Of a stretch of DNA of 64,000 nt, positions 10,161 to 20,272 are shown one piece after another. The first letter of the stretch is position 1. Each line of letters opens with the position of its first letter. Source of the DNA: Gliomastix tumulicola (lineage: Eukaryota > Ascomycota > Sordariomycetes > Hypocreales > Bionectriaceae); assembly GCA_001599755.1 (NCBI GenBank), contig BCHX01000002.1, positions 620,001 to 684,000 of the forward strand, read 5' to 3'. The notes under the pieces were generated by a model. The model was not told where the DNA came from. It saw only the letters and a list, made by a program, of their open reading frames with translations, and searched no databases. Made by a program: the position numbers and the translations under genes.

Positions 10161-12923
10161 TTTGAAAATTAGGTAGGATGTAGAAGTCGACGAAGCGAGT
10201 TAGGGTATCAAGCAACGGTCTATCGGCGGGCGATTAGGGTATAATAGTACACGGGGTTGGAGAAACAGCGAGTGTAACTGGTGATTTTGGGCCAAGCGAG
10301 TGGATGATCAAGGAAAAGAGAAGAAGAAGAAGGAACATCAGGGTGTGAGGGGGAGGATGGAAGGGCTTTTATGGATGTGCGGAGGATGGGACACTCCTTC
10401 CCAGATGCTCTGGCTCCCAGATCCTGCTTTTCCACCCAAGCCACCCAGGGCAATGTCACATCGCGCCAGGTCCTGCACCGCACTACCTGCTGGTTGCATC
10501 CCAGGGGTGCAGGGTGCGGACAAGAAAGAGGCGGGCAAAAAGATCAATGCGCCCAACAAGCTTACCAACAAGGTCCGTCCGAAGAAGAGCTCTGCCCTCT
10601 CCGTCCACACCCCCCAGACCAGCTCTCCCCCCAGACCACCGGCCGGGGAAGTGTCTCCTGCACTCCTCCATAGAACTTCGCCGCAGCAGGAGAGCGGTGC
10701 CATTGGGTCTCTCTGCAGTCGTCCTCGTAGGTCCGACACTAAAGCACGGGCACCGACAATAGTGCCTCCCCTTCGATCGAGGGTGACCCAGACAAAACAG
10801 TAAGGCCGATCAGCAGGAGGTAACCGTACTCGTAATTCGTAACGATACCACGCCACTTATTGGTCCATCCACGTCGAGTGCGGACCACCCACCACCGGTC
10901 TCGACTTCCAGATTCGATGCACGCACCGGGGCAAGCGGGCGATCGATGAGAGCTAGAGAGGGTGGCTAGGCGGCTAGCCCAGACGCTGTATGCTGCGAGT
11001 CCGTCGCGGAGAAGAGGTTGGAGGCGGAGGGGGGTGTAGAAGAAGGTGGGCAAGCAGAAAAAAAGGAGGGGCGAGACAGGGGGGGAGCCATGCTGGTTTG
11101 GGTTGGATGCAGGTCAGATCCGGGGATGGGGGAGGGGAGGGCACTCACATGCCTCGGCGGTGCACCCACTGGGCATGTGAACAGCTGAGGCCTTGGAATA
11201 CAGCACAAGCTGCATATGCACGCGATGGGCATGCTGGTAAATCTTGCCCGATGGTGCGCTATGATGATGATGATGCACATCAGGGTCAAATACGTGATCT
11301 GCGCGAATGCAGCGAGACACTCAATGTTTCTCTGTCGCCGCAGGAGAAGGCGATGCACGAGACTCAGCGTGAAATCCTTTCTCGGTCGGTCCGTGCTGGC
11401 TCAGAATGGTCCGTGTCGTCCTCCTCTTTCGGGCACAGGCAACAGCCTGTCGGCCTGCCGCACAGCCGACCGAGTCGCAGCGACCATCCTCCGACCCCAA
11501 ATCAATTCCCCCAGACGCATTGATGACTTCGCCTTTTTCCCTCATCACATGGAATGGGACGTGGCCATCGCAATTTCCGAGACGCAGCAAATCAATCGAC
11601 GAGCCGCCCGGGGGAATTGTCTGGCTGCTGGGTTTAATAAATATCACCTGATGGGTTTTTGTTTCCCCTCCTCATGGAAGCAAGGAAAAAGAAAAGGTCA
11701 GGGCAGTCTCGGTATTTGCTGGACAGGGGCACAGCAGCCAACTGTGAAACACAGTGAGTCAAAAACAGCGGCTGATGATGGCATGCTTTTCATGCGCACC
11801 AAGCGCCCTCTCTCAGCTCACGCCTGGCAACCTAAATTCTCCCCGACCGACTTCCAGGCGGCCAGCACACACGCATTGACCTGAAGAAACCAGGCAGGCA
11901 GGTGGCTGAATATTGACGGCTTGCAGCTCTGGTTGGATACGAGCTGAGTCTCGCTCACTGAAGAGGCCAAACCCCTGTATTTCTTCTCCACACACACACA
12001 CACACACAAGAGCAAGACCGCCCATGAAAAGAGCCACAGCAAGGCAGCCAAGCCCCAAACTGGCTAAGTCTGGGGAAGCAATTTCCCCCGCAGTGCGCCG
12101 AGTCCCTGCCAGCTTTTCTTCCAGCTTCTTTCCTTGGCTCCGTGAGGGTGTGGAAACTGGGACTGGCAACTCTTCAAGGGGGGTGTGAAGAGAACCAACT
12201 GGATCCTTTTCCTGCTTTTCTCTCCGGATTCTCCATCGCGCATCACGAAACGCGAGCTTCCCATTGGTCGGGCCGTCGGGGCCCAACGTCAATGCGTCTG
12301 CGTAGTGCGGCCGAGGCTCTCACATGAAAGGCCGAAGACACACCATGCTGCTGATATTTCGGCGCGTGTGAGTGGCCCGGTGACGGAGATGGGGTGTGTC
12401 ATTGCGCCAGAATGTGATTTCCAGAAGGTGTGCCAATTTCCGAGAAAGAATGTTCCGTGAAAGAGAGTAGTAATTGCATCCGACTGCCTGTGCGTCTTTG
12501 CCTCTCTGCCTTTGCCACATTCACCGTATTTCGGACAATGGCCACCCACCACCAGCTGCAGTCAGGTTGGTCGGAACGAGACTAGTCTGCTCATGCAGGA
12601 GGGCTCCAGAACTATTGGCGAGTAGCGGTTGGCCCCCAGGCTCGTATTACGTCTTGCCAACTGCAGAGGCCTGCTCGGATGCTACCCAACCACCGCAACC
12701 ACAGCGGTCGTGGACGCGGAGCAAACGTACGATGCAGGGGTTGATTTATTGAAGGACATTTCGCCCAGGGGGTCAGCATCCATTGGCGGCAGCCGTAGCC
12801 TGGTCTGCCAGCTCGAGGCTGTTGTTTGTTGGAATGTCCGACCTGATTATTGTTACGTGCTGTTGGTTAGTATGCCATCCTATCACGGTGCAGTCTCTTC
12901 GTGCCTGTCGCGAACCCGAATTA
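10161..12923. other. Gene-poor intergenic DNA, left part
   Basis: I find no supported gene in this interval. Frames of 100-220 codons occur on both strands (for example 10338-10856 minus and 11216-11884 plus), but their translations are low-complexity, lack domains and do not join through plausible introns. It holds the CFEM promoter at its left edge and simple repeats: (ATG)5 at 11261-11275 and (CA)10 at 11989-12008. Confidence 0.5.
11989..12008. repeat. (CA)10 microsatellite
   Basis: Ten uninterrupted CA dinucleotides in the gene-poor region; a likely length-polymorphic marker. Confidence 0.95.
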
Positions 12924-13277
12924 TCAACCGTACCGTCTGTATGCTAGGCGCCCATTTGGGCCATCCAGCGCTGCCCGTCTCCCAGGACGAAGGAGAATTG
13001 CCCACCTTTGTGCTGCTTCTCTCGTGCTATCGCGTTGAGCATGACATCCGGTACATCGAAGCAGAGAATGTTCCATCGACTCTGGTGTTCGTCCACAAGG
13101 GAACATGTCTGTGTCGGGGGCACCAATCTTGCGCAGGTAGCTGTTGGCCCTCGCCATGCCCGTATCGAGCTGCGCAGGCACATTGAATCCGCGTTTCTTC
13201 AAGGCGTCGTGCAGTGCGGGCGGGCGACCCTGCGCGTCTCTACTTTTGCGCCGCTGCCTAAAGGACATGGCACCCAT
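12924..13277 (-). mobile_element. Decayed 3' end of a non-LTR (Tad-like LINE) retrotransposon
   Basis: The minus-strand frame reads PALHDALKKRGFNVPAQLD, then ARANSYLRKIGAPDTD, then CGRTPESMEHSLLRCTGCHAQ. This matches the pattern at the end of fungal LINE ORF2 proteins, where a 'QLRTGxxxLNxYLxxIG' stretch is followed by a Cys/His-type motif 'CGxxxETVEHFLFRCxxxxxQR'. Key positions are altered here (Asp for the usual Arg, SMEHSLLRC). The expected next motif, of the type 'LSFxLGG...W', appears in a different frame (GGQFSFVLGDGQRWMAQ, about 12950-13010), so a frameshift has occurred. No intact reverse transcriptase lies upstream in 13278-14255. The copy is GC-rich, so it does not look like a strongly RIP-mutated element. 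Confidence 0.5.
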
Positions 13278-14255
13278 AGAGCATATATATCATTCCTGTC
13301 ATTCTCGTCCGTATGGTGGAAGATGTTCTCGATATGGCCTGCCCCGCATCCACGCGCTCGTGGCCATGAGGATGGAGGGCATCCTCGCGGGTAATCTGAT
13401 CGCTAACGGTCGTCATTGTTGCGCGGTATCGGGAGACGCTGGTGCTGGGGCAAGTGTGTAGATGTCGGGACGGATACGGGCGCTACGCCGTCGCTGCGAC
13501 TTTGTTTGTGGCAGTGCGCGCGGTCGTGGTCGGCCGGGCGGCTCGTGCGGTAAGGAAAAGTATTCGGTCTGCTGGTGATGCTGGAGTGCCACGGGCCCGT
13601 GTCTCCCGCGTTGCTGGGCTGCTCAGAGAGTCATGCTGGCTGGGAAGTGGTGATAATGACCGACGATGCAACTCGCGATATCTGTCTCTGGGTGGGAAAG
13701 GAGGCCCACTGACTAGCGTGATTTTTCTCCTTCGCAGCCGATTCGAGGGGCTGCCTTAACGTCCGTGTGGATTACGGCATGCACAGTACGCGGCTGACGC
13801 GCAGAGAGCACGTCGCCAACAAGGCGATTTCATCCCTTCTCCGCTAACCTCTCCTCTGACCATCGGACACCACACTACTAGTGTTCGGAGTTGTTGGCGC
13901 TACTATCTACCAACGTTCGAATTTGTCCACCCTTCTGTCTCAACCGCATTCCGGCTCTCTGCCCTGTCAGGAGCGGACTCTAATCGAACTCTGGTAAAGC
14001 GCGCACTAATTAATAGCCCGCTTTCTCAACTACGACGTCATCCCGTTCGTTCTGCCTCAGTAGCAGCAAAGGCGGACCGCCTCTGCGCTTGCGTACGCTG
14101 AATAAACGCTTTTAAGCATTCCATGGAAGCAATTTCAGGACCCCAACTGGTACGACTACGAGGGATAGTCGTCTGTCTCTTCCTGGGGCTGCCGCCGCTA
14201 CACGCTTCCCTAGAACCGTGCTACCCGGTGCTCATCGATTGGCTAGACCTTCGCG
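13278..14255. other. Intergenic DNA before the HET-ankyrin gene
   Basis: No gene is supported. The left part may contain further unrecognisable LINE sequence. The right part holds the HET-ankyrin promoter; AATAAA occurs at about 14100 and may be part of an AT-rich core element. I see no long repeat or terminal inverted repeat. Confidence 0.4.
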
Positions 14256-17200
14256 ATGCGTCTCATCAACGTCAACACACTGGAATTGGAAACGTTTGAC
14301 GCCGACAGCACCCCGCCATACGCCATATTGTCACACACCTGGGGAGCCGACCAAGAGGAGATATCATTCGAAGACATTCAGGAAGGGAACATTGACAAGC
14401 CAGGGAATGGAACGAGGAAACTGAGGGAATGCTGCCGTCAAGCCAAGAAGGACGATCTTGAGTATGCTTGGATTGATACCTGCTGTATCAATAAGCAGAG
14501 CTCCAGGGAACTCGAGGAGTCCATTAACTCCATGTTTCAATGGTATAAGAATGCTGCCGTGTGCTATGCGTATCTGGAGGATTTGGTCCACGACGACGAT
14601 GGCCATTTGTTGGACTCGAGCTCAAACCTGGGGCTTTCTTCCAGCCGTTGGTTCCAGCGGGGATGGACCCTGCAGGAACTACTAGCCCCCGAGGAGCTGC
14701 GTTTCTACGACCGGGAATGGGCCTTCATGGGTACCAAGGAGGACATGGCCAAGGACATCGAGAAGATCACAGGTATTTCTTGGTACTTCCTTGTTGGCTG
14801 GGAGGATTTTCGCCGAGCAAGTGCGGCCCAGCGTATGTCCTGGGCGGCGCAACGACAAACCAAGAGGCGTGAAGATGCTGCATACTGCCTTCTAGGGATA
14901 TTCGACATTGCAATGCCAATGATCTATGGAGAAGGCGATGGTGCCTTCATCCGACTGCAGCAAGAAATCATGAAGAAGACCAGAGACAACTCTATCTTGG
15001 CATGGGGCCTCGGCCCATCAGTCCCTCTGCCCAGCAACGCGGCAGAGGTTCTATCTGCCGGGATTCTCGCTTCCAAGCCATCGCAGTTCGCTGGCTGCAC
15101 GGGTATTGTTTCGAGGGAGCAAAGCACGGCGCATGTTTCGACCTTTGACGTTTCTGGCGGCCGTCTCCGGGGCCATCTCGTTTTACATACCACCTCGGCC
15201 GGGGACACGTACGGCTTGTTGAATTGTGGTCCTGGACACGATGCGGACGCGGTGGTGGGAATCCCCATCTATAAAGTATCTGGCGCAGCATCAAATGAGT
15301 ATCTCAGGCCGCAAGGGCGCTCTCCAGTCTTGCTTCCGATATCCGCCGTGGCCGACTCCTCAGCTGAATACGTCAATATCCACCTGGAGCGTCAAAGCAG
15401 GGGGCGCGGCGAGCGACTATGGTTTCACGTAGATGTACACCAGAACATCACCCTGAAGCTACACGAATGCTATCCTCCGGTTCGCTGGGAGAAAGGGCGC
15501 GCAGAGATTGCCGAGGCAGAGGCGCGTCATGTTGTGAATGGACGTCTCACGCGACGCTCTCTGTCTCGATTTCGCGTCCCTGGGGGGGAGGAGGGCTTGC
15601 AAGACCTCGTAGTCATTCTTGACGTTGAGCTCCACGGATTGGAGCTACGAGCTTGCTCTCACATGTTGACACTGTCTCGGGGTACCACGCTGGAGCTTTT
15701 GTCGCAGAAACTCATTTACATGAGTCCGAACGCCCTGGGAAAGCAGACTGCTCGCGTCGACGACGTCCAAGTGGAGGTGATTGTGGAACAAAAACGGGTT
15801 GCACAGGAGCCCATCTTCTTTCTCAAGCTAGTCCCGTCGTCGTCGTCGGGCACATCGGAAGTTTCCGTGGATGCGAACTTGGAGTTGAACAACGTGGAGT
15901 TGAAGCTCGAGTTTATAAGGACTTTGAAAAAGCAGGAGGAAGCAACGCAGCGGCACGATGAACTTCCAGGGCGAGATTTCAAGCTACCACGGCACTTGGA
16001 CGAGTTCGGGTCAGCCCAAGGCGAGAGCAACTGGGTTGAGGAGATCCTTATGACGCTGCTCGAAACAGGCGAGCTTGATGGGGAGTCAAACATTGTCACC
16101 GCCTCTGACACCACCGAGGGTCCTCCACGTTCACCCACTATGACGAAGAATCTACACAACGCTGGCGATCACGTACCACTCGTGTGGGCTGCGATGAACG
16201 GCTATCTGGGCTTCGCGAGGCTTCTGCTGGAAAAGGGCACAGATATTGAGGTGAAGGACCAGAGTGGCAGGACGTCACTTCTGGTGGCTGTCGAGCGTGG
16301 GCACAAGGCGATGGTCCAGCTGCTGCTTGAAAATGGGGCACAGACCGAGGTGAAGAGTCAGGATGGCAAGACGCCACTTTGGATAGCTGCACTACATGGG
16401 TATGATGAGGTTGCGATACAGCTGCTTGACAAGGGTGCAATTGTCAAGACAAACGACCGGAACGACTATATGCTTCTCTTCCAGGCCATGAAGAATGGCC
16501 AGGAGGCTCTGGCGAGACTTCTACTCGAGAAGGGTGCCGAGATTGAAGCCAAAGATCAAGACGGCTTCACACCCCTTCTGTGGGCTACAAGAGGTGGTCG
16601 GAAGGCTATGGTGAGGCTCCTGCTTAGGAAGGGTGCTGAGATTGAAGCAAAAGATCAAAAAGGCTTCACCCCCCTTCTGTGGGCTACAAAAGGCGGATGG
16701 GAGGCTACAGTGAGGCTCCTGCTTGAGAAGGGTGCCAAGATTGAAGCGAAAGACCAAGGGGGCCGCACTCCCCTTTTATGGGCTTCAAAACTGGAGAACA
16801 TGGCCATGGTAGAGCTCCTTCTTGAGAAGGGCGCAAACGTCGAGGCAACGAGCGACAATGGCCTCACACCACTCTTGTGGGCTGCAAGAGGTGATCGGGA
16901 GGACATAGCAAGGCTCCTGCTGAGCAAGGGCGCCGGTATTGAAGCAAATTGCCAATACGGCCTCACGCCACTTTTGTGGGCCACAAGAGGTGGTCAGGAG
17001 GCTGTAGTGAGGCTCCTACTTGAGAAGGGTGCTAGGATTGAAGCGAAAGACCAACACGGCTTTACTTCCCTTTCACTGGCTTCAAAGCAGGAGAACAGGG
17101 CTATGATGGAGCTCCTTCTTGACAAGGGCGCAAACATTGAGGCAAAAACCAACGGTGGCTTCACGCCACTCTTGTTTGCTGCGTATCGAGGGCGTGGGTC

Positions 17201-17837
17201 GATAGTGAGGATCCTGCTAGAAAAGGGCGCGAGCATTGAGGCAAGGGACGAGAGGGGGAAGACATCGCTCTGGGTAGCTGCAGAACACGGACGTGAGGCG
17301 GCGGTGAGAGTCCTGCTTGAGAAGGGCGCTGACATCGAAGCAAGGGATCATCGGGACCTTACACCACTCTCGATTGCTGCTTACTGGGGGCATGAGGCAG
17401 TGGCGAAACTTCTATCTAAGCAGGGCGCAGCCATTGACGCGAATGACTCATGCAAGAGAACACCAGCTATTCTAGCTGTGTGGAAGGGCCATGTCATGGT
17501 GGTACGCCTCCTGCTTGAGATGGGTGCCAATATCGAGGCAGCAGACAACCATGGCAAGACACCGCTGTGGATAGCCGCACAGCAGGGCCACCTCGAGGTG
17601 GTCAAATTGCTAGTTGACAAGGGGGCGGACATTGGAGCAGCAGCCCAGGATGATGGAACGACACCGGCGCACTGTGCAGCGGCTCGTGGCCATTTGGAGG
17701 TACTTCAGTTCTTGGTTGATAAGGGGGCGGACATTTCGGTGACCGAGAACAGTGGACAAACGCCAGAGAACTTAGCTACAGCTAATAACCATCAGAGCGT
17801 GGTTGAATATCTGACTAACAAGGGGCGGGCATCATGA
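14256..17837 (+). CDS. HET-domain protein with 17 ankyrin repeats
   Basis: HET domains trigger programmed cell death in vegetative incompatibility and related responses; ankyrin repeats usually act as the sensor. Single exon, 1193 residues. The N-terminal HET domain (about 1-220) starts MRLINVNTLELE and carries YAILSHTWG (about 23-31), AWIDTCCINKQSS (about 70) and WFQRGWTLQELLAPEELRFYDREW-type text (about 130), the three HET signature blocks. It is followed by the ILGIFDIAMPMIYGEG box common to the HET-E/D-like group. A 400-residue middle region has no domain I recognise. From about residue 637 to the end I count 17 ankyrin repeats of 33 residues, the core ones almost identical (for example GFTPLLWATRGG). 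No NACHT/P-loop is present, so this is HET-ANK rather than a classical NLR. It converges with the amidase gene 178 bases downstream. Confidence 0.93.
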   Translation: MRLINVNTLELETFDADSTPPYAILSHTWGADQEEISFEDIQEGNIDKPGNGTRKLRECCRQAKKDDLEYAWIDTCCINKQSSRELEESINSMFQWYKNAAVCYAYLEDLVHDDDGHLLDSSSNLGLSSSRWFQRGWTLQELLAPEELRFYDREWAFMGTKEDMAKDIEKITGISWYFLVGWEDFRRASAAQRMSWAAQRQTKRREDAAYCLLGIFDIAMPMIYGEGDGAFIRLQQEIMKKTRDNSILAWGLGPSVPLPSNAAEVLSAGILASKPSQFAGCTGIVSREQSTAHVSTFDVSGGRLRGHLVLHTTSAGDTYGLLNCGPGHDADAVVGIPIYKVSGAASNEYLRPQGRSPVLLPISAVADSSAEYVNIHLERQSRGRGERLWFHVDVHQNITLKLHECYPPVRWEKGRAEIAEAEARHVVNGRLTRRSLSRFRVPGGEEGLQDLVVILDVELHGLELRACSHMLTLSRGTTLELLSQKLIYMSPNALGKQTARVDDVQVEVIVEQKRVAQEPIFFLKLVPSSSSGTSEVSVDANLELNNVELKLEFIRTLKKQEEATQRHDELPGRDFKLPRHLDEFGSAQGESNWVEEILMTLLETGELDGESNIVTASDTTEGPPRSPTMTKNLHNAGDHVPLVWAAMNGYLGFARLLLEKGTDIEVKDQSGRTSLLVAVERGHKAMVQLLLENGAQTEVKSQDGKTPLWIAALHGYDEVAIQLLDKGAIVKTNDRNDYMLLFQAMKNGQEALARLLLEKGAEIEAKDQDGFTPLLWATRGGRKAMVRLLLRKGAEIEAKDQKGFTPLLWATKGGWEATVRLLLEKGAKIEAKDQGGRTPLLWASKLENMAMVELLLEKGANVEATSDNGLTPLLWAARGDREDIARLLLSKGAGIEANCQYGLTPLLWATRGGQEAVVRLLLEKGARIEAKDQHGFTSLSLASKQENRAMMELLLDKGANIEAKTNGGFTPLLFAAYRGRGSIVRILLEKGASIEARDERGKTSLWVAAEHGREAAVRVLLEKGADIEARDHRDLTPLSIAAYWGHEAVAKLLSKQGAAIDANDSCKRTPAILAVWKGHVMVVRLLLEMGANIEAADNHGKTPLWIAAQQGHLEVVKLLVDKGADIGAAAQDDGTTPAHCAAARGHLEVLQFLVDKGADISVTENSGQTPENLATANNHQSVVEYLTNKGRAS
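16662..17255 (+). repeat. Higher-order duplication inside the ankyrin array (2 x 297 bp)
   Basis: Repeats 6-7-8 (16662-16958) and 9-10-11 (16959-17255) form two consecutive three-repeat units of 297 bases. In both, the first repeat reads TPLLWATxGGxEAxVRLLLEKGA, the second carries ASKxENxAMxELLL and the third resumes TPLLxAAxRG. Two such matched triplets imply duplication of a three-repeat block rather than of single repeats only. Confidence 0.75.
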
Positions 17838-18015
17838 TTGTTAGCGACAATGTTGTGCAGATATCTCTCAATCCCTCCTATCGCTGCTAGGTTTAATGTT
17901 GACTAATTGTGCATATGTTTTTTATTATATCCCCTAACAGGCCGAAGACATAGCCAGGCTCTGTCACTGATTGTCGCAGAAAGGTAGGCTTGGAACCAAA
18001 CTGGTATTCGGATCA

Positions 18016-19539
18016 TCACAGACCGTTCAAAGCAGGTGCTTTTCGGCCTCGAATCAAGTCTTCCACCCCGTACGCCAGCTGGAACAGATGTTGTTCCTGA
18101 TACTCCAGCCCAACCAGCTCCAGTCCGACAGGAAGGCCGTCCTCCGTGAACCCAGCCGGCACGGAGATGGCCGGCAGCCGCGCAATGCTAGCAAGAAACG
18201 TATTCGTGGGGAACACCTCCTCGCCGTCGACGATGAACCGCTCGTTCGCCTCATCCTCGATCCTCGGCGGGGGTACCTGGACATCCGGGAAGATCAGCGC
18301 ATCCAGACCTTGCGTGGCGATGAGGATGCTGATCTTCCTCCTGAACTCGTCGCGCTGGAGCAGCCGGCTCGAGTAGGTTGGGTCCTCCGAGGGGTTTTTG
18401 GGTCCATGAGCCACGCTGCAGATCATCTGGAGGAATGACCGGTCCGCCTTCTGCGGTAGGATGCTGGCGATGTCCTGGGGCAGATGGGGCTTCGTGGCGA
18501 GGAAGGAGTTGATGTCGCTGCGGGAGGTCTGGAAGTAGATCTGGCCGTACGTGAGGTAGTGCTCGAGGTTGTCGATGTGCACGTCAACGAAGACGGTGCC
18601 AGAGCCTCGGAGCCTGTCTATCACTGCGGCCATGACTGAGTTGACGGCTTTGCAGTGAGGATCGGAATCGGGGCCGAAGAGCTGCAGTACGACACCAATT
18701 CTAGCACTCTTGATCGTTTCCGTGTCCAGGCCGGCAGCATAGCTCCCCCCCTTTGGCAGTCCCATCACGAGTGAGGTAGCCGCGTAGCTGGTATAGTCGT
18801 CCTTGGGGTCAAACCCAGAAAGACAGTCCAGCATGAGCGCGCAGTCCTCCACAGTCCTGGCCATGGGACCTGGGGCGTCCTGCATCTTGATCAACGGGCA
18901 GAAGCCAGCCCTCGACACCAGCCCAGGCGTTGTCCGCATGCCAACGAGGTTGCAGAAGGACGCGGGCACACGGATCGAACCCCCTGTGTCCTCACCAACG
19001 GCGAGAATCGCGAGGTTGGCAGCCACCGCCGCGCCCGATCCGCCCGAGGACGCACCCACATCGTGGTCCGTGTTGTACGGATTCTTGGTGAAGGCGTAGT
19101 CGGTCGCGCCGTTGGCGCTGAACCAGGCGGTCGCCCATTCTGCCATGGTCGTCTTGCCGAGGATAAGAGCCCCTGCGTCCTTGAGCTTTGTGACGACCGT
19201 CGCGTCCTCGTTGGGGACGTTCTCCCGCCCGACGGCCGAGCCGTAGGTTGTGACGATACCCTTTGTATCGGCCTGATCTTTCACAAGGACGGGGATGCCG
19301 TGAAGCTTGCCCCTGAAACGGCCGTGCTGTCGAAAATAATCGTCTAGCGCAGCCGCCTCGTCCAGAACGGTGCTCGAGATGGCCATGGTCGAATTGAGTC
19401 TCGGCCCGTTCTTATCCATTCTGTCGATACGGTCTAGGAAGGCAGCCGCTAGGTCCCTTGCCGTGAAACTTCCTGCTCGCAGACCCTGATGGGCCTGGGC
19501 GATCGTGAGTTCCCGAACCTCCAACATCGTTGCAACCAC
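18016..19539 (-). CDS. Amidase (amidase-signature family, cytosolic type)
   Basis: Predicted C-N hydrolase releasing ammonia from an amide or carbamate. Single exon, 507 residues, with no signal peptide or membrane segment, so probably cytosolic. Signature elements in order are HGIPVLVKDQADTKG (catalytic Lys about residue 91), VGASSGGSGAAVA (cis-Ser) and GEDTGGSIRVPASFCN (nucleophile Ser), then GLVSRAGFCPL and GPMARTVEDCALML. This is the full amidase-signature fold, of fungal GatA-like type but without a GatB partner nearby. The start is MVATMLEV at 19539; an in-frame Met four codons later is possible. It is divergent from the NCS1 permease, sharing a 733-base promoter full of GATA sites. It is only a distant paralog of the secreted amidase at 6700. 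Substrate unknown; the neighbour suggests nitrogen salvage. Confidence 0.92.
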   Translation of the reverse strand: MVATMLEVRELTIAQAHQGLRAGSFTARDLAAAFLDRIDRMDKNGPRLNSTMAISSTVLDEAAALDDYFRQHGRFRGKLHGIPVLVKDQADTKGIVTTYGSAVGRENVPNEDATVVTKLKDAGALILGKTTMAEWATAWFSANGATDYAFTKNPYNTDHDVGASSGGSGAAVAANLAILAVGEDTGGSIRVPASFCNLVGMRTTPGLVSRAGFCPLIKMQDAPGPMARTVEDCALMLDCLSGFDPKDDYTSYAATSLVMGLPKGGSYAAGLDTETIKSARIGVVLQLFGPDSDPHCKAVNSVMAAVIDRLRGSGTVFVDVHIDNLEHYLTYGQIYFQTSRSDINSFLATKPHLPQDIASILPQKADRSFLQMICSVAHGPKNPSEDPTYSSRLLQRDEFRRKISILIATQGLDALIFPDVQVPPPRIEDEANERFIVDGEEVFPTNTFLASIARLPAISVPAGFTEDGLPVGLELVGLEYQEQHLFQLAYGVEDLIRGRKAPALNGL

Positions 19540-19672
19540 GCAGCGGGGAAAAGTTTGGGTGTGGACGAGTGTTGCCTGTGCCTGTGCCTCCTGGATCTCG
19601 CCACGTCCCGCCTTTCTCTCGGGTAAGGCAGGGATGAATATCTGTGCCCAATGCGCCGGGATATCTGAGCGT

Positions 19673-20027
19673 TGATAACCTAGCAGGATAATACTTCGGA
19701 CTCCAGATCGAGCGGATTTAGAAGGGCATCTATCTGGTCAGGGTTCCCCGTGACGATGGTACGGTGGCATGGCCTAATCCCTCATCATCGGCATCATCTG
19801 CCTATCTGACATCGGAGAGTTTTTCCATGTGGCACATTATTGCCGGAAACACGGCGTGAAAAGCGTTGACAGCGGTCATCTCCGATCTTTGATGTTGGCG
19901 TTGCCTCTTATCTCGGTGTCTAGTGTGGGGGACACGCCAAAAACGCCGCCCAGATATTGGGGCTAGATCAAGTTCGGTCTTGATAGATAAGCATGCTGTC
20001 TCGCAACAAGACAAGATAAGAAGATAA
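19673..20027. promoter_or_regulatory. Dense GATA-site cluster in the amidase/NCS1 divergent promoter
   Basis: Within the 733-base interval 19540-20272 I find eight HGATAR words: 19673-19678, 19730-19735 (reverse), 19802-19807 (reverse), 19908-19913 (reverse), 19981-19986, 19985-19990, 20014-20019 and 20022-20027. Four fall in 47 bases about 250 bases before the permease ATG. About one would be expected by chance in 355 bases. This is the layout of nitrogen-catabolite-regulated fungal promoters (AreA/NIT2); the regulation itself is inferred. Confidence 0.55.
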
Positions 20028-20272
20028 GGCTACTGAACTGGTGGTTTATTTCAATATGATTGGTCTAAGCTAGATCCTGGTCCCTGTTCTCTCGACGGGC
20101 GCTGAACTCCGTGAGAGCTGCTATCGCCGCCGCTGGCTGGCTTGGACATCGCTTGTGCACTTCTATCCCGATTTCACATATATCCGCACGCAAACTCGAT
20201 GCACATAAGTGAATATGGGCGAGTAAGAATGCATCCTCATCCACATCTCTGAGGCACAGCAACGCGTGCAAC

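Noticed and set aside
10338..10856. 172-codon minus frame as a gene
   Set aside because: No domain, no homologous-looking blocks, overlapping frames equally long on the other strand, and no splice partners.
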